From contig JAQFVV010000157.1 of assembly GCA_028023455.1 (NCBI GenBank), positions 1,054,001 to 1,118,000 of the forward strand: a stretch of DNA of 64,000 nucleotides, read 5' to 3'. Positions 21,721-34,640 of the stretch are shown piece by piece (position 1 is the stretch's first letter; every line of letters begins with the position of its first letter). This DNA comes from Epiperipatus broadwayi. Its lineage: Eukaryota > Onychophora > Udeonychophora > Euonychophora > Peripatidae. The notes under the pieces were generated by a model. That model worked only from the letters and a program-made list of their open reading frames with translations. It made no database searches and had not been told where the DNA came from. The position numbers and the translations under genes were made by a program.

Positions 21721-22200
21721 TTCTTTTATGCTAGTTTTAATAGTAATTTTTTTATCAAATATATATTAAAAAAATCAATAATTAAAAAATATATAATAGA
21801 ATAATAATTAAAAAACATATAATAAAGTAATAATTAAAAAATATGCACCTTTGAAATTTATATTGGAGTCTACAATCAGCCTAAATTTATGTACTGTCAA
21901 ATCATTACTTTTATCATTTGCATAATGTACTATTATTAAAATGCAGAAAAGAAATTAAAGAAACATCTAAATCAGGTTATTATATTTCCGAAATATATTC
22001 ATTTTTGTCTCATATCAATTAATTCAAAGACTAAGCTCACATTATAGAAAAAAATGCAGACAATCACGATCTTTCTTTTTTATATATGTTAGTTTTAATA
22101 GTAATTTTTTTATCAAAATATATAAAACAATAATTAAAAAATATATAGTAAAATAATAATTAAAAACATATAATAAAATAATAATTAAAAAAATATAGAA
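21721..22200. repeat. Two copies of an AT-rich block about 350 bp apart
   Basis: TTAGTTTTAATAGTAATTTT or its near match, followed by TTTATCAAA and several ATAATTAAAAAATATATA-type units, occurs at 21721-21846 and again at 22073-22200. Confidence 0.75.
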
Positions 22201-23690
22201 AAATAAAAATACTTACCAATAGGCCCTCATAACATTTTCTTCAAAATACAATGGAAAAGGTAAAACTTTTTTCTTATTATAATTTCATGCTGAACTGTTC
22301 TCCAGTAACTAACAAAAAAAATGAGAGAAAGACAAAAAAATTAAAACTACTTGATCACAAAAATTATCATAAAATTTTTATTTTTTATCTTAGAAAAATA
22401 AAATTTACCTTTTTTGAATCTGCAGACAAAGATCGGAAAAGGTCTAAAAAGTGCATGTGTATCTTGCGTAGATTTCCATTAATCTTAACCTCAACCCCTA
22501 TGTTTATAATTTGAAATTTCTTGAGCGTTTTAAGTGCATAACTAATAAGTGAAATAAATTTTTATGAAAAATATGATTATCATATGTGTACAATTTGTCA
22601 TTTTGTAATTGTAAGTTAAGAAAAAGAAGAAAAATGATTTCATGTATTATGCAATTAATAATCCCTTTATATGATCAAATGTTACTAAACATTTTGTAAT
22701 TTGATTTTGACATATATAAGAAAATTATGATTTTTATTATAAATATTTTAAAAAAATATATTGACAAAGAAAAAAAATAGTAAATTATTAAAATGTCAGT
22801 AATCAACTGTGCATTACATTTTTAATTTTTATTTAATTTCAATTATTTATGTAAAATAAATTTGAAACTGTTGCTTTATTACAAATTAATATTTTATTAT
22901 TATTGGTTATAAAATGTTTATTCATTAGTTAACATTTTTTTTTAATTTTAAGCTTTATTTTTTAATTGGGTGTTTAAATATTTTGAATTTAAGGTAGTGA
23001 ATTATTTTTTTCCTATAGGAATTTGCTATAATTTCTTATTTTTTATTGAGATAATTGTTTTGTGAATCATTTTGGGAAATGTCTATTATGAAGATATATA
23101 TATATATAAGAACTACTTTTTCAGATAATTTTTTATTTTATTTTGAAAACTCATGTAATAATGTTAAGCTGTAGCACCTATTTATGATATTGATTTAAAT
23201 TAGTTAAGATAGCTAGTCAAGATCAATGGATTATCATTGCTAAATTTCAGAATTATTGGCTTTCCTTAATGCTACTTTTTTATATTGTTCTTGTAGACTT
23301 GATATTCATTATAATTTTAACATTTAGTGGTTTATTTATTTTTTTTAATATAATTTGTGATGACTTTTAAATGAGAATTCATTTTAAAATTAAAAAATTA
23401 GCAACATAAAATTTCTAATTATATATTTTTTTTATAAAAAGTAGTAATAATTCTAGTTAAAATTTTAAAAATAATTGTATTATTTTAATATTGTTTATAA
23501 TAACATTTTACAAAATATAGCAGCCAAATAAATGGAATGGCACTGGGGATACCTTCATCTTCCCTTCAGTCTTTTGTCATTATCTGTAGCTCTATTTAGT
23601 CAGTTTTGTATTTGTTTGATAGTAGAAATTGGAACTAAAATATATATTGGTTTATAAATTTTAACTCTTTCACTGCCAACTTTATTTTGA

Positions 23691-23703
23691 CACCCCCTAG
23701 TGG
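23691..23703 (-). promoter_or_regulatory. CTCF-like motif
   Basis: The minus strand reads CCACTAGGGGGTG, close to the CTCF core CCACNAGRGGGCG. It stands out as a G-run in AT-rich DNA. Binding is not shown by this. Confidence 0.3.
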
Positions 23704-25460
23704 TCATGTCAGTTATATTTGCAATATTTTATTTTTATTATTAATTTGTTATTCTGTATCATAATTTGATATTTACATTATTACAAATGGAAAAAATAAT
23801 CTAGAAGATAAAATATTAAAACTTTTTTGTTAGATGACTGTTTTATTGTCGATTTAAAAAGTATTGAAAGAATTATTTTGATTTGAACTCCATTTTTAAA
23901 ACTAGAATGAATTATTCTTCAAACATCATGAAGTAATGAAATTCTGATTTAAAATGTAAAATTTGCACTTTTATTAAAATATCACATAAAATCGTTTATA
24001 CATGTATTTATGAATGCATTCTTTTCAGAAAATCAATCACAACTTTAGTTTATTATAATTACAGTTTCATTTGACTTGTCATCTTAAAAACAAATCTTTT
24101 TCAACAAAAATCTAATTGTAATCTTTTTCTTTTGTTTTAAATTAATATTTTACAAATATGTTACATAAATAATCATAAGAGAGTAAAGTAATTATGAAAA
24201 ATGTATAATTTTTTTTCTGAAGTAAAAAAAAAAGAAAAAAGCTTGCTCTCAAAGTCTGAGAATAAAAAATTTATCAATTACTGGCATTGTCAGATCCTTT
24301 TTGTATTAAATTCTCTGTAAATACTATCAATCAGTGAAATTGTCAGCATTTTTCATTTTAAGATATTTATATTTTTACTAATATTTTCAGATTTTTTAAA
24401 CTGCTAAATCTATGTAAATTTTCTTTCCAGTATCTGCTGTTAAATGAACAAAAACTGCAAAATAGCTTTATGCATGATCCCAAAACAGCAAAGAATATCT
24501 GAAAGTGATAGCAGAGACATTGAATACATGCAATATGAAATAAATCCAGTAAATAAAATCTGAAGTCATCAGTATTATACAGACAAACCAATACAAATGA
24601 GCGGAGAATGCCACTGATTATTTGATTTTTTGTTTCTGGACTTCAAGAACACTTAAATATACCTGCAAATTTGTTCTTATTATTTTATGGGCAGAAAAAA
24701 AATTACATGTTTTATAATTTATTTAAATATTTATGATTGATGGTACTCTGATTACTTAAGCATCAACTCGAAATTTTAATTGTTATTTTGTTTCATTTCT
24801 AAAATTATTTGGCTTATTCATCTATCCTTAGTTTTTCCATTGCGTTATAAATTGGTCACCAAGGTGTTTGCAAGTTAAATATTTTAGGTCATTACAATAT
24901 ATATATACTCCAAAAAAAATAGCTGAATCAATCCACAATAAAAAGATATAACCATGTATATATATATATATATATTCTCATTTTATAGCACTGAGTTAAC
25001 TTTATTATGTCAGATTTAAAGAATAATAAATCTAGCTATAATAAAAAGGACTATTTATTATAGCATTTTTAGCATTTTAGAGTATATCGCAAAATAGGAA
25101 ACAGAGATATAGTATACCTGGCTATGCTCAAGACATCAATGCACTTTCTCTTTCTTAACATTTCCAAGGTACATAAGATGTTAACCAAAATGAAATCAAC
25201 TTTTGTTTTGGAGAATTAGTTTTTAAATTGATATGTTGGCTCCATTTAATAAACTTTTTTATTCAGTATAACTCATCCAAAGATTATAAATGTAGAATGA
25301 CATAGAATCACATAGTATGAAGTGTATGTGAACGAAAAATAATGAATTGTTGAAAATTTGACAAATTTTAATAAATTTAAAAAAATAGTTATAACATCAA
25401 ATAAATTAAAAATGTAACTATTATGGAAGGCATGCATAATGTTATCTACATATATATTAT

Positions 25461-28106
25461 TGTAACAGTCAGAAAACGTGTGACTCGTAAACATAGTGCA
25501 GAATTCGACCACCACACAGAACAGCAGCACCATCGAGGTAGCGAAGCCACCCGTGTTACTGAGTTCGGACATAGTTTATCGGTTTCACAATACAATCCAC
25601 GAAACAACGCATCTGATGTGACATTAGTAAATATTTCCTTAGGCATGGTGGTCAGGGATATGCAAGAGATTCATGATTTTATTCTCAAGTTAGCCAATAA
25701 TCAAACTAATATTAATTAAACATTCATATTTACATAATCGAGGAAATATTATATAGAATGGGTATCGAATAAATGAAACGTAACTGCAGACGTATAGTTT
25801 AAAATTATTTATTCACACATTTTAATAAAACAATCATTTACTAATAATATTTTATGGATTCAAAGCTTCAGTAGCAGGATTTGCGACATGATTATATTTT
25901 AAAGAATACATTTATTTATTTAGACATTACTTTACATTGAGGACTTCAGTAGCGGTATTTCCGATACTGTAATGTTTACAAAGGGAAAACATTTATTTGT
26001 TTAAACATTATTTTATCTTGAGGACTCAGTAACGGTATTTCCGATACTGTAATGTTTACAAAAGGAATTCACTTATTTGAAGGCGTAATCTAGCTACCTA
26101 AAATTCTCGAGTAAGTATTTCTAATGCATGCCTGGAGGGATTTATACCTTTGCAATGCAAGAGTCTAAAGTAAGATTTAAGAGTAGCGGCAGACATATAT
26201 TTATTTAATTAAAATATTTATTTTATGACTAAGGGCAAACATTTATTTGAGAGTGAATTATGAAGATAATACAGAGGCAGAGTGATATGTAGAATAATAA
26301 AATTAAGTAAAGGAACACATGGTACGCTTTAGAAAGGCGATATGGAATGGCAGTATATGAAACTGCAATGCCGCGAATGAGTTTATAAGACTGTCAGGCT
26401 GGTCTCTGCCTCGGCCCAACGAAGTAAGGTGTCACATAAGCATAACCAGGGACAAGTGGTACATGTCGCAATTTGCCGGCTGGCTGCATGACATTGTCAA
26501 ATCCTATGGGAGCACCCATTATGTCCGCTTGTGTAGGACGACTGGGGTTAATTTCAACCCTGAAGAATCCAGAAATTTCACGGCGGAATGGGTCATCGCA
26601 TCTCTAAAACGTAACACATGTATACTGTATAAACGATTATGATGAGATTTAAATAGATTTCTGACTCAGCCCTACATTATCAACATCTACTAAAGAACTC
26701 TGGCGACTCTCAAAGAAATGTAATTTTCTAGAATTATTCATTAGATTTAATAAATACAAAACATATATAAACTGGGAGTTATTACAACTAATATGCCAGC
26801 CATTTGCGAAGTTATAGACCCCTGCATTACAATAAATGAAGCATTGAATGTGTGTCGGTTTATATGAAAATTAAATTATTTATGAAAGTAATGTTAATGA
26901 AATCTGACACGCATTCACTATTTCAAGCGATCATAGATTTAAACTTTGAACATTGAGACAATTATTAGCATGCAATAATTAAATAATAAATATAGATAAA
27001 ATGTAGATTTTAGAAATACGCACCCAAGAAAGATAGAATGAGGTAAGCTAGATTATTAGAGAAATTTACACATTAGGTTAATTATTCAATTTTAGTTATA
27101 CAAATGATAGTTTTTACATTTTATAATTTAGATAAGTAATATGAAGAAGAGCTATAGCACATTATTAGAGTACTCTAGAGTTTGAACACAGACAGGTACC
27201 TGTTTTATAAGAAGTTTTCTGATTCCATTAGTTTAGCAGCAAAAAGTTCACGAGTGGCAATTCTTTCTTGTATTTAGATATTTCATTTATTTTCACAGCA
27301 GCAGCAGCTTTCTCATTTATTTCAGGCAGCAGATCTTCATAGTGAATTTATGATGGGCAATGGAAAGTTCGGCATCCGATAGGCCATCTCCCGATGGAGA
27401 ATAATCTAGGTGCTTTACTCGATCATACCTTGGCAGGAACAAGTTATTTTCATATTTTTGGAGACTCTCAGTGATCGAGAGCAAAGCTAAAGTTTAAGTG
27501 AATGTCTCCAGCAAGTCTAAGATGGCCTCTTCTTATCTTGATCTCTCATATTTTTGTTAAGGTATTTTTAGGTTCTACTTAATCTGCCCTGAGGATAATC
27601 AATGCATTTTGTTGGTTTTAATTAAAGAAAGCTGCTGTTCTATTGTTTACATTTTACATTTACTAATTACATTTTGGGGAATTTTTCTTTAATTAATCTA
27701 TTATCTATCACTGACCGATGCTTTTAAATTTCAAAGACAAAAAGGGAACATAAGATTATTTTAACTTTTAATTAAAAATTACATCAGATTTTTTTAGAAT
27801 TATTATTAAACGAAATTTAAACAAAGCAATAAATACGAACTTTATAATCCAAAATAAATGATTAAAATTATACAAAATTATATAACTAAAAGAAATCTAA
27901 ATGATATTATTTTATCCCCATTTATTGCCTTTAATTTGAGATCGAAATGTGTGCGTGTTTATGCTGAATTCTATTTATACATTTTTAATATTGTTACACA
28001 CACAATTCGATACAAAAAAGTTTAAATTTGGGCGGGATAGACCGGTCAGTGAGAGACGACAGAAAAAGGTGAAACTTAAGATTCGAATACGAATCTTACT
28101 GTTTCA
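25461..28106 (-). mobile_element. Long TG...CA element E3, probable solo LTR
   Basis: Starts TGTAACAGTC and ends ACTGTTTCA, flanked on both sides by TTAT. Same family ends as 40403-42298, at 2646 bp. It holds diverged tandem units of about 80-100 bp with the motif GGTATTTCCGATACTG (25850-26070) and a GC-richer middle (26390-26560). There is no recognisable protein; the 98-codon plus frame at 25423-25719 and the minus frames over it read across the element end and match no domain. Confidence 0.5.
25850..26070. repeat. Diverged short tandem repeat inside E3
   Basis: Two good copies contain GGTATTTCCGATACTGTAAT (25950 and 26031) and a poorer third copy lies near 25865-25890 (GCAGGATTTGCGACATGATT). 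GGTATTTCCGATACT is itself partly palindromic. Confidence 0.75.
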
Positions 28107-28328
28107 TTATTAAAAAATAAATTCATGCACCTACCCTTATTTTACCATTACACCCAACAAATTATTATTGCCACTTTGTATATTGCATGAATCTTTGGGA
28201 TAAGTATGATATATTGATCATAATATAATGGTAATTAACTATTGTATTTAGTCTTTCAATCCTCAGAAGTATTTTGAGTCAATTTCTTAACTCTCCTCAA
28301 CTGCTGTTAAATTCAAAAAACAATATCA
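28107..28328. other. AT-rich intergenic DNA
   Basis: No feature recognised between E3 and the Penelope-like remnant. Confidence 0.5.
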
Positions 28329-28514
28329 TCAACCCAAATCCCATGAATCCTGAATTTTAATGTTAGCAGCTTGTCTATTAATTAAGTTCATTTTATTTCT
28401 ATTTATTAAAATTGCCTCCTTAATTTTTCTTTTATTGTGGTTTCTGTCTTCATAAAGAATTTTAACACTTTCAATATCAAACTTAAATTTATATTTACAT
28501 AGCGATACTTTCAT
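28329..28514 (-). pseudogene. Penelope-like GIY-YIG endonuclease C-terminal fragment
   Basis: The 61-codon frame includes FKFDIESVKILYEDRNHNKR, KIKEAILI and, near the end, INRQAANIKIQDSW. This fits the end of Penelope-like endonucleases, where a W/F-D-...-V-K-I-L stretch is followed by R-K-x-K-E-A and a final N-R-...-S-W. The GIY-YIG core itself lies upstream (higher coordinates) in a decayed part and is interrupted by the inserted terminal piece. Confidence 0.65.
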
Positions 28515-28689
28515 GATTCGAGAAAAGTGAAGCAGTCATTTAATCACTATTATTTTTACTTTTCACATGCTTCTATAACAATTCATGCTCCTTTAATCTT
28601 TTTTCAATATTGCACCTCGATTCAACTATGTATGATAATATACATCCACAAAAAATTTGATATACAAACATCACTTTTCTAGTGTTTTC

Positions 28690-28922
28690 CTGTAGGTTTG
28701 TGATGATGGTATTCTCGTATTTTTATATTGGACTATTTCCATCATCTAATATATGTATTGAATGACTTTAGAAAAATTTAACTTTATTTACATATTCCAA
28801 ATACATTCAACTGTTAATAATAGCACATCAAACAGGTTAGTATATGCATAGCATTTTGAGAGGTGTCTAAAGTCATTCAATACATATATTAGATGATGGA
28901 AATAGTCCAATATAAATATACA
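28690..28922 (-). mobile_element. Penelope-like terminal piece with inverted ends
   Basis: The sequence TTGGACTATTTCCATCATCT followed by AATATATGTATTGAATGAC (from 28728) recurs as its reverse complement at 28872-28918. Between them lies the same 3' untranslated sequence (rc of TTATTTACATATTCCAAATA and neighbours) found at the 3' end of the copy at 58340-59083. It is therefore a nearly empty copy: two inverted termini and a 3' tail with the protein-coding part deleted. Confidence 0.7.
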
Positions 28923-29399
28923 ACAATTACTTTTCTACTTGACAAGTATAACATTTTTAGAATTATTCACTAATTTATTAATGTTATTTGTAGCATAAAA
29001 TGAAACATTAAACATGTCCTTATATACATCCTTAAAACATTTCACTTAAGCATTGGAAATATGTGGAATAGATATCCATTTTTTATTGTCAATCTTCAAT
29101 TCCTTTAAATCATTATACATGTTTTTAAATTGACATAAATTATTGTTAATCTGTTCACTCTTATAACGAACTTCAAACAATTACTTGGCAAATATCTCAA
29201 TATTTTTTTTAATTTATCATATTGGTAATGACATAATTTTTCATTATGAAACAAAAAGATCTAAAACTTGCCATTTTATGCATAATTGGTACTGTTGATT
29301 TACAATGTATATATCCCCTTTTTTGCATTGGTTTGATTAATAATTTATAATTTAACAAACTATTATCTCCTGTAATAATTAAATTCAAATAATAATACT

Positions 29400-29951
29400 T
29401 TTGTCCTGTTCCTTTTCAATAGTCCATTTCAAGCCATTCAATTTATTTAACTCCTCTTCAAGCATAATTATAATATTGATATTTCCCAAAACATCCACAT
29501 ACCTTTTGTAAATTTTTAATATATTTAAAAGTATACTATTCTAAAATACTACTCTCATATGTAAACAAAACAAAATTGAAAGCTTGTGCAACAATAGGCA
29601 GACCCATAGGCCAACCTTTAAACATATTATAATATTCACCTTCAAAAGAAGAAACAATGTTATTATTAAAAAAATTTAAAGAATCAATAATAAATTGCAT
29701 TATATATTTGCAAACACCATTACTTTTTAATGCATGTTCAATTTTTTTTATAGAATCCACTCTACAATAGAACCATACATTTCTGTCACATCTAATGAAG
29801 CAATAATATTACTCTCATTAATCACTATATTTTTAATTCTATCTACAAAAACAAAAGATGAAGCAATAGTATTTCCCCCAAATCCTAAAAACTTGTAATA
29901 GCTTATCAATATATTTAGATATTTGATATAAAAATCAACCATCAAAATCAA
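29400..29951 (-). pseudogene. Penelope-like reverse transcriptase fragments
   Basis: Three blocks appear in order on the minus strand. The first (29951-29748) contains IIASLDVTEMYGSI, the catalytic motif A region (Penelope form S-x-D-V-x-x-x-F/Y-x-x-I). The second (29760-29536) contains GWPMGLPIVAQAFNFVLFTY, matching motif B with G-x-P-M-G-x-P. The third (about 29500) reads RYVDVLGN, where YVDD is expected: one of the two catalytic aspartates is lost. Frames change between blocks. The enzyme would have been the RT that copies the element RNA at the target; this copy cannot function. Confidence 0.75.
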
Positions 29952-30000
29952 TCATAATTCACAAAGGATTGGTAATTTTATATTTGCAAAAATAGGAGGA

Positions 30001-31690
30001 CATATAGGGCAGTAAGGATATATCTTAAAGTACATCTTACTATTTAAGGTTTTATTCTCAGCTTTTTTTTTTAAATATTGTTAATTAAGCTTATTCTCTG
30101 ACCATTCATATTATATTCTTCAATCCAAAAGAAATCATGTTTATTCATTTGCACTTTAACTTTCTCAATATACAGACATTTCATCATTAAACACATTTGC
30201 AGTCCTTTATTTTTCTTGAACAGATCACATTATCATTTTTCAGCTTCTGTTTAAATCCAATATATATATATTGAAGATCACATAGTAATTTAATTTAAGT
30301 AACTGGAAAAAAATTATTTTAAGTTAATTAATAATTTTGCTTACAATGAGTAAAAATTAAAAAATAAAAATTACACTTAATGAGTTATCAATCTGAAACT
30401 TATGGATCTTTACAAAAAAATAAAATCATTTATAATTTATCAACTTAGTAAGTATATTTAGTTTTATGTATACATTAATAAAATGTACGTATTTTTTTAT
30501 ATAAAAATTCAGCATTTGTTGTTGACTGGCGATCTCTTTATGATAGTACATGTTCAGATCATTAAAGTTCCATGGCCTCCGCATATATATTAGCTGTATT
30601 TTCCTATATTTCCTTGATTTGGAATCTAGTTTATTTTTTAAGTTATTTTATTTTATTGAAATAAATTTGTAAATAGCTTTTCAAATCATTGAATTTATAT
30701 TTTTATTATTTTGTGGGTTTTTTTTTCAATTGAAATAAATTTATTGATATTTCATTGATTCATTAAATTTGTAATTAAATTATTTATTATGAACAACGAT
30801 AGATGATCTAACCATTTTAATGTGATTCCATTGAGTTGTCTTTTTTTTTAAGGTGACTTTAGTTGGTGTTGTTTATCTTGCTAGGTTACATGAGGGAAGA
30901 AAACTTCCAATCAAAATGCTGCTTTACATTATCCAGTCATAGTAATTAAGCTACTCATGGTAATAATTATCAAGTAATTAGTTTTTAACAAAATTAATGC
31001 TTCTCTAGTACTATTAATCAGCTAGTTTTATGGCAATTGATTTTTCAAATTTGAACAATATTTCAGGCTTTTCCTTAGTTAATATAGCTTCCAAATTTTT
31101 TTTTAGACTTAGACTACATAAAATGAGAATATTAAAAACTGGCAGAAATCTCATCAGTAACTAGATAAACCAAAAGATAATTATCGTAAAACTAAAATTT
31201 CCCCCACAAATAAACTTTATTTAGATTTTATCTTGAGTTGTTTCTAGCATCACTCTCAAGATTACTGTCTTTTTAATTAATGAAATATCTTTCTCAAAAC
31301 ATGTTTATTTATTTTCTAAAAATTCCAAAATAATATAACTAACATTTTTGAAAAAAAAATGTTATTTCTCACCTATAAAATGATTTATTCATTTGGAATA
31401 ATTATTTCCAATACTATCAATTTTATCATAAATCACGGTAAGAGATTACTCTCTCTCTCTAATATTTTATCCCTTAAATATTTTTAATAATATGTTTTAT
31501 TTAAAATTCCATTATTTTTAAATTATGCAAGTATGCTATAAACAACATGTTTTAATTGTTAATGCACAGAAATATATATATAATATACACGCACACTAAT
31601 GCTATAGTTTAAACATACCTTATTAGATATAATTAACTTACGAAAAAAAGTATATTTCAGCTAATTTTCTCTAATTATAAATTAATATTT
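30001..31690. other. AT-rich intergenic DNA
   Basis: Upstream decay of the Penelope-like copy may reach about 30060; beyond that nothing is recognised. Confidence 0.45.
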
Positions 31691-31696
31691 AACAGG

Positions 31697-31842
31697 CTAT
31701 AAAAAGCAATCATCCTTTCCTCACCAGCGCCATTAAACAGTTGTGTTCAATCTGCTAGGATATTCGCCAGTATTCTTGCAGATTGAACAGCACTGTTTAA
31801 CGACGCTTGCCAGGAAACCGATGATTACTTTCTATAGTTTGT
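31697..31842. repeat. Short hairpin element, about 60-bp arms
   Basis: CTATAAAAAGCAATCATC and AAACAGTTGTGTTCAATCTG on the left pair imperfectly with CAGATTGAACAGCACTGTTT and GATGATTACTTTCTATAG on the right, with a loop of about 25 bases. It is GC-richer than its surroundings. It may be a tiny MITE; a precursor of small RNA is possible. Confidence 0.8.
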
Positions 31843-32156
31843 TACAATCTAAAACACAGCTCTTGCAAAATTTATCAAATATTACATAAATTAACATCAA
31901 ATTATTTACATATCTTATAATTGTTGTTTTTTTCATAGGAACTGTTCAAAGAAATTATCTTCCCTCCATCTTCTCAACAATTTTTTTCATTTGTGCCTGT
32001 GCAAATATTATTTGTATAAATTACATTTTTATAATTTTATATATCCAGTATTCTATATTTTATTCTAACTTAAACTCACATTTGAATATAGGTCTTTGCT
32101 GATTTTTAATCATGCTAGAAGAAAGCCATGAGTCTCTGTTGTCCTTATATATATAT

Positions 32157-32720
<564 letters not shown>

Positions 32721-32846
32721 TGTAACAGAATATAATATCCCATCACATTATTTTAAAATGAAAATAAAAAGATCGTAAATAAAATTGATTTATTAAAAAG
32801 AAAAAAACTTAAAAATGGAAAAGTAAAAGTTGTTTAATATATATAT

Positions 32847-34640
32847 TGTCGCGCAGATGGAAAACTTAAACTATTTTAAGAAAAAGTATTTTATTTTTTT
32901 TTGTAAAAAAAAAAGTAAAAGTATAAAGATTGATATTTTAAAAATAGAAATAATGTTGATTTCTATAATCTTAGAAAAGGGAAATGATTGTTTTATTAAT
33001 TAAATGATTGTTCAAAAGCAAACTAGCCCTTGAGGCATTTAAAATAAATTAAATGGTCAGATAAGAGAATACAAAGAAATTAAATGACCAATGCAAGCAC
33101 GAAAATGACAGCACGGACCATAACTGAAACACGAGAGGATTAGTGACATCTTGCTCGTTGAATCCCAAGATTTGATGATAAGAGGTTAAGAAAAATATAA
33201 AAACAAAATGATTATTATAATTCTGATCTGAGAGCTGACTATGAATATGTCGTTATAACTAGCTATATTGCAGATTTTCACGATGTGGAAGTTGCAATAA
33301 ATTTATTTTTTTGGACAACCAGCTGAGGCCTATTGATGACAGTTCCTGACCAAATGCATGGCAAGTCGTGGTTTCATTTCAAAGAAGGACAAAACCTCCG
33401 AAAGTGATCACGAAGATGGACTTTTAAATTGGCTAAATCCGTAAAGTATGAACTCTTGTGTCTATCTAATAAGAACTTTCCTAAAATTGCAATTAATTAA
33501 TAGCTGAAAATAAGAACTCTTATCTGACTTAAAGAATGCAAATTCAATTGTTAATATTTTTTATGCAGATGTTTAAGCAATCATTTCCATTTCATTTTGT
33601 GTGTGTGTGTGTGTGTGTGTTATGTTTTAATTAAAATGTATTTTAATTTAAGTTGGGTGTAGATAGCTGCATGGATAGAAATTAATAACTATGTCTAAAT
33701 TCGTTTATGTTTAGTTTAAGAGATTTTAATTTCAGGCTATTTGTTTCATAGTTAGAGCAATGCTTTTGGAGCGATATATGGGTGTTTATATCAATGTAAT
33801 GTGAAGCATGTTTAGCATACAGGGCAATGTGCCCAACAGAATGCATGACCCCAAAGAGGCAGTCATATCGTTGCAATGGTTGCAGACATATTTCCTGCGC
33901 CATTGACCCCTTCTAGCTCTGAGGGATTATAAGTTGGCAAAAGATCGCTCTCCCCCATGTGTAGCACCCTTTAAAAAAGTTATATACATGATTCCTTAGT
34001 CAGACAGATGCACATTTCTGTTCTGGACACGGATCATTTCCTTCAAATATCACGCTGTCAGATGCACATTCCTGTCGGCGTGGTTTTATGCTAGCATCTT
34101 CATATTGCATTGGTTGCAACTATATATATCTGGAAGCAGGCATTGGGTTGGCTACGAACTTTTATTCTGAGATTGAATGAATGTTTTGATAAGTTTTTAA
34201 GTGGAAAAAATTTATGTAGCCTGTCTATACTCGACATGCTAAAGTAAAATATAATTTAAATATCCATCTGTGTGGTCTATTTAAATAGTAATTTGAATTT
34301 TAAAAAAAATTAATGTTAAAATCTAAAAATAAATTTATTCCTCAATGTTAAATGTGCATTAATAAAAATCTATTTGTGTGTTAATTACTGGCAGTGGCTT
34401 CTTTTATTTTATTGTTCTAAATATTTAATATATTTTGAGAATATAAATCTATTAAAACTTATTAAAAAATGTTTAAATCTCTGCTACTCCATGAGCTAGT
34501 GATACTGGGCTGACAGTCATGATTTTAACAGCGTGTATCTGCCTACTCTATAAATTTTCTAGGTCCAAATGGCCTAGTGGCGCCCTCGTATGGAAGATAC
34601 GGTAAGACTGAAAACTTCATCATCATCCCCGATCGTTATA
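32847..34640. mobile_element. Possible long LTR-like element between two (TA)n tracts
   Basis: The segment starts TGTCGCGCAG right after TATATATAT and stops at GATCGTTATA right before ATATATATATA. It is GC-richer than its surroundings and holds a near-duplicate CAGATGCACATT-CTGT at 34004-34020 and 34060-34075. The 3' end lacks a CA, so it does not match the TG...CA elements fully. The 73-codon minus frame at 33682-33903 has no recognisable domain. Near the right end, CCTAGTGGCGCCCTCG (34573-34588) resembles a CTCF core. Confidence 0.35.
33599..33620. repeat. (GT)n microsatellite
   Basis: About eleven GT units in a row. Confidence 0.95.

Larger units (their letters stand above)
20643..25460. 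other. AT-rich desert
   Basis: No gene is recognised in 4.8 kb. It holds a pair of related AT blocks (21721-21846 and 22073-22200), a CTCF-like motif at 23691-23703 and a (TA)n tract at 24956-24975. The 87-codon frame at 22251 and 74-codon frame at 24367 have no recognisable domain and AT-driven composition. Confidence 0.55.
28329..30000 (-). mobile_element. Penelope-like retroelement remnant, copy P1
   Basis: On the minus strand the reverse transcriptase pieces come first (29951 down to about 29400) and the endonuclease C-terminal piece last (28514-28329), the order of a Penelope-like element. A separate 230-bp terminal piece of another Penelope-like copy is inserted at 28690-28922. Several frameshifts and stops make it inactive. 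Confidence 0.75.

Noticed and set aside
22251-22514. 87-codon lysine-rich frame
   Set aside because: AT-driven composition, no domain, no flanking splice or promoter signals.
25273-25719. Three overlapping frames of 66-99 codons on both strands
   Set aside because: They span the end of element E3, overlap each other and match no known domain.
28728-28918. Hammerhead in the Penelope-like termini (GATGATGGAAATAGTCC)
   Set aside because: It has GATGA, GGAAA and GTCC words, but there is no room for helix II between the core parts and no CTGANGA.
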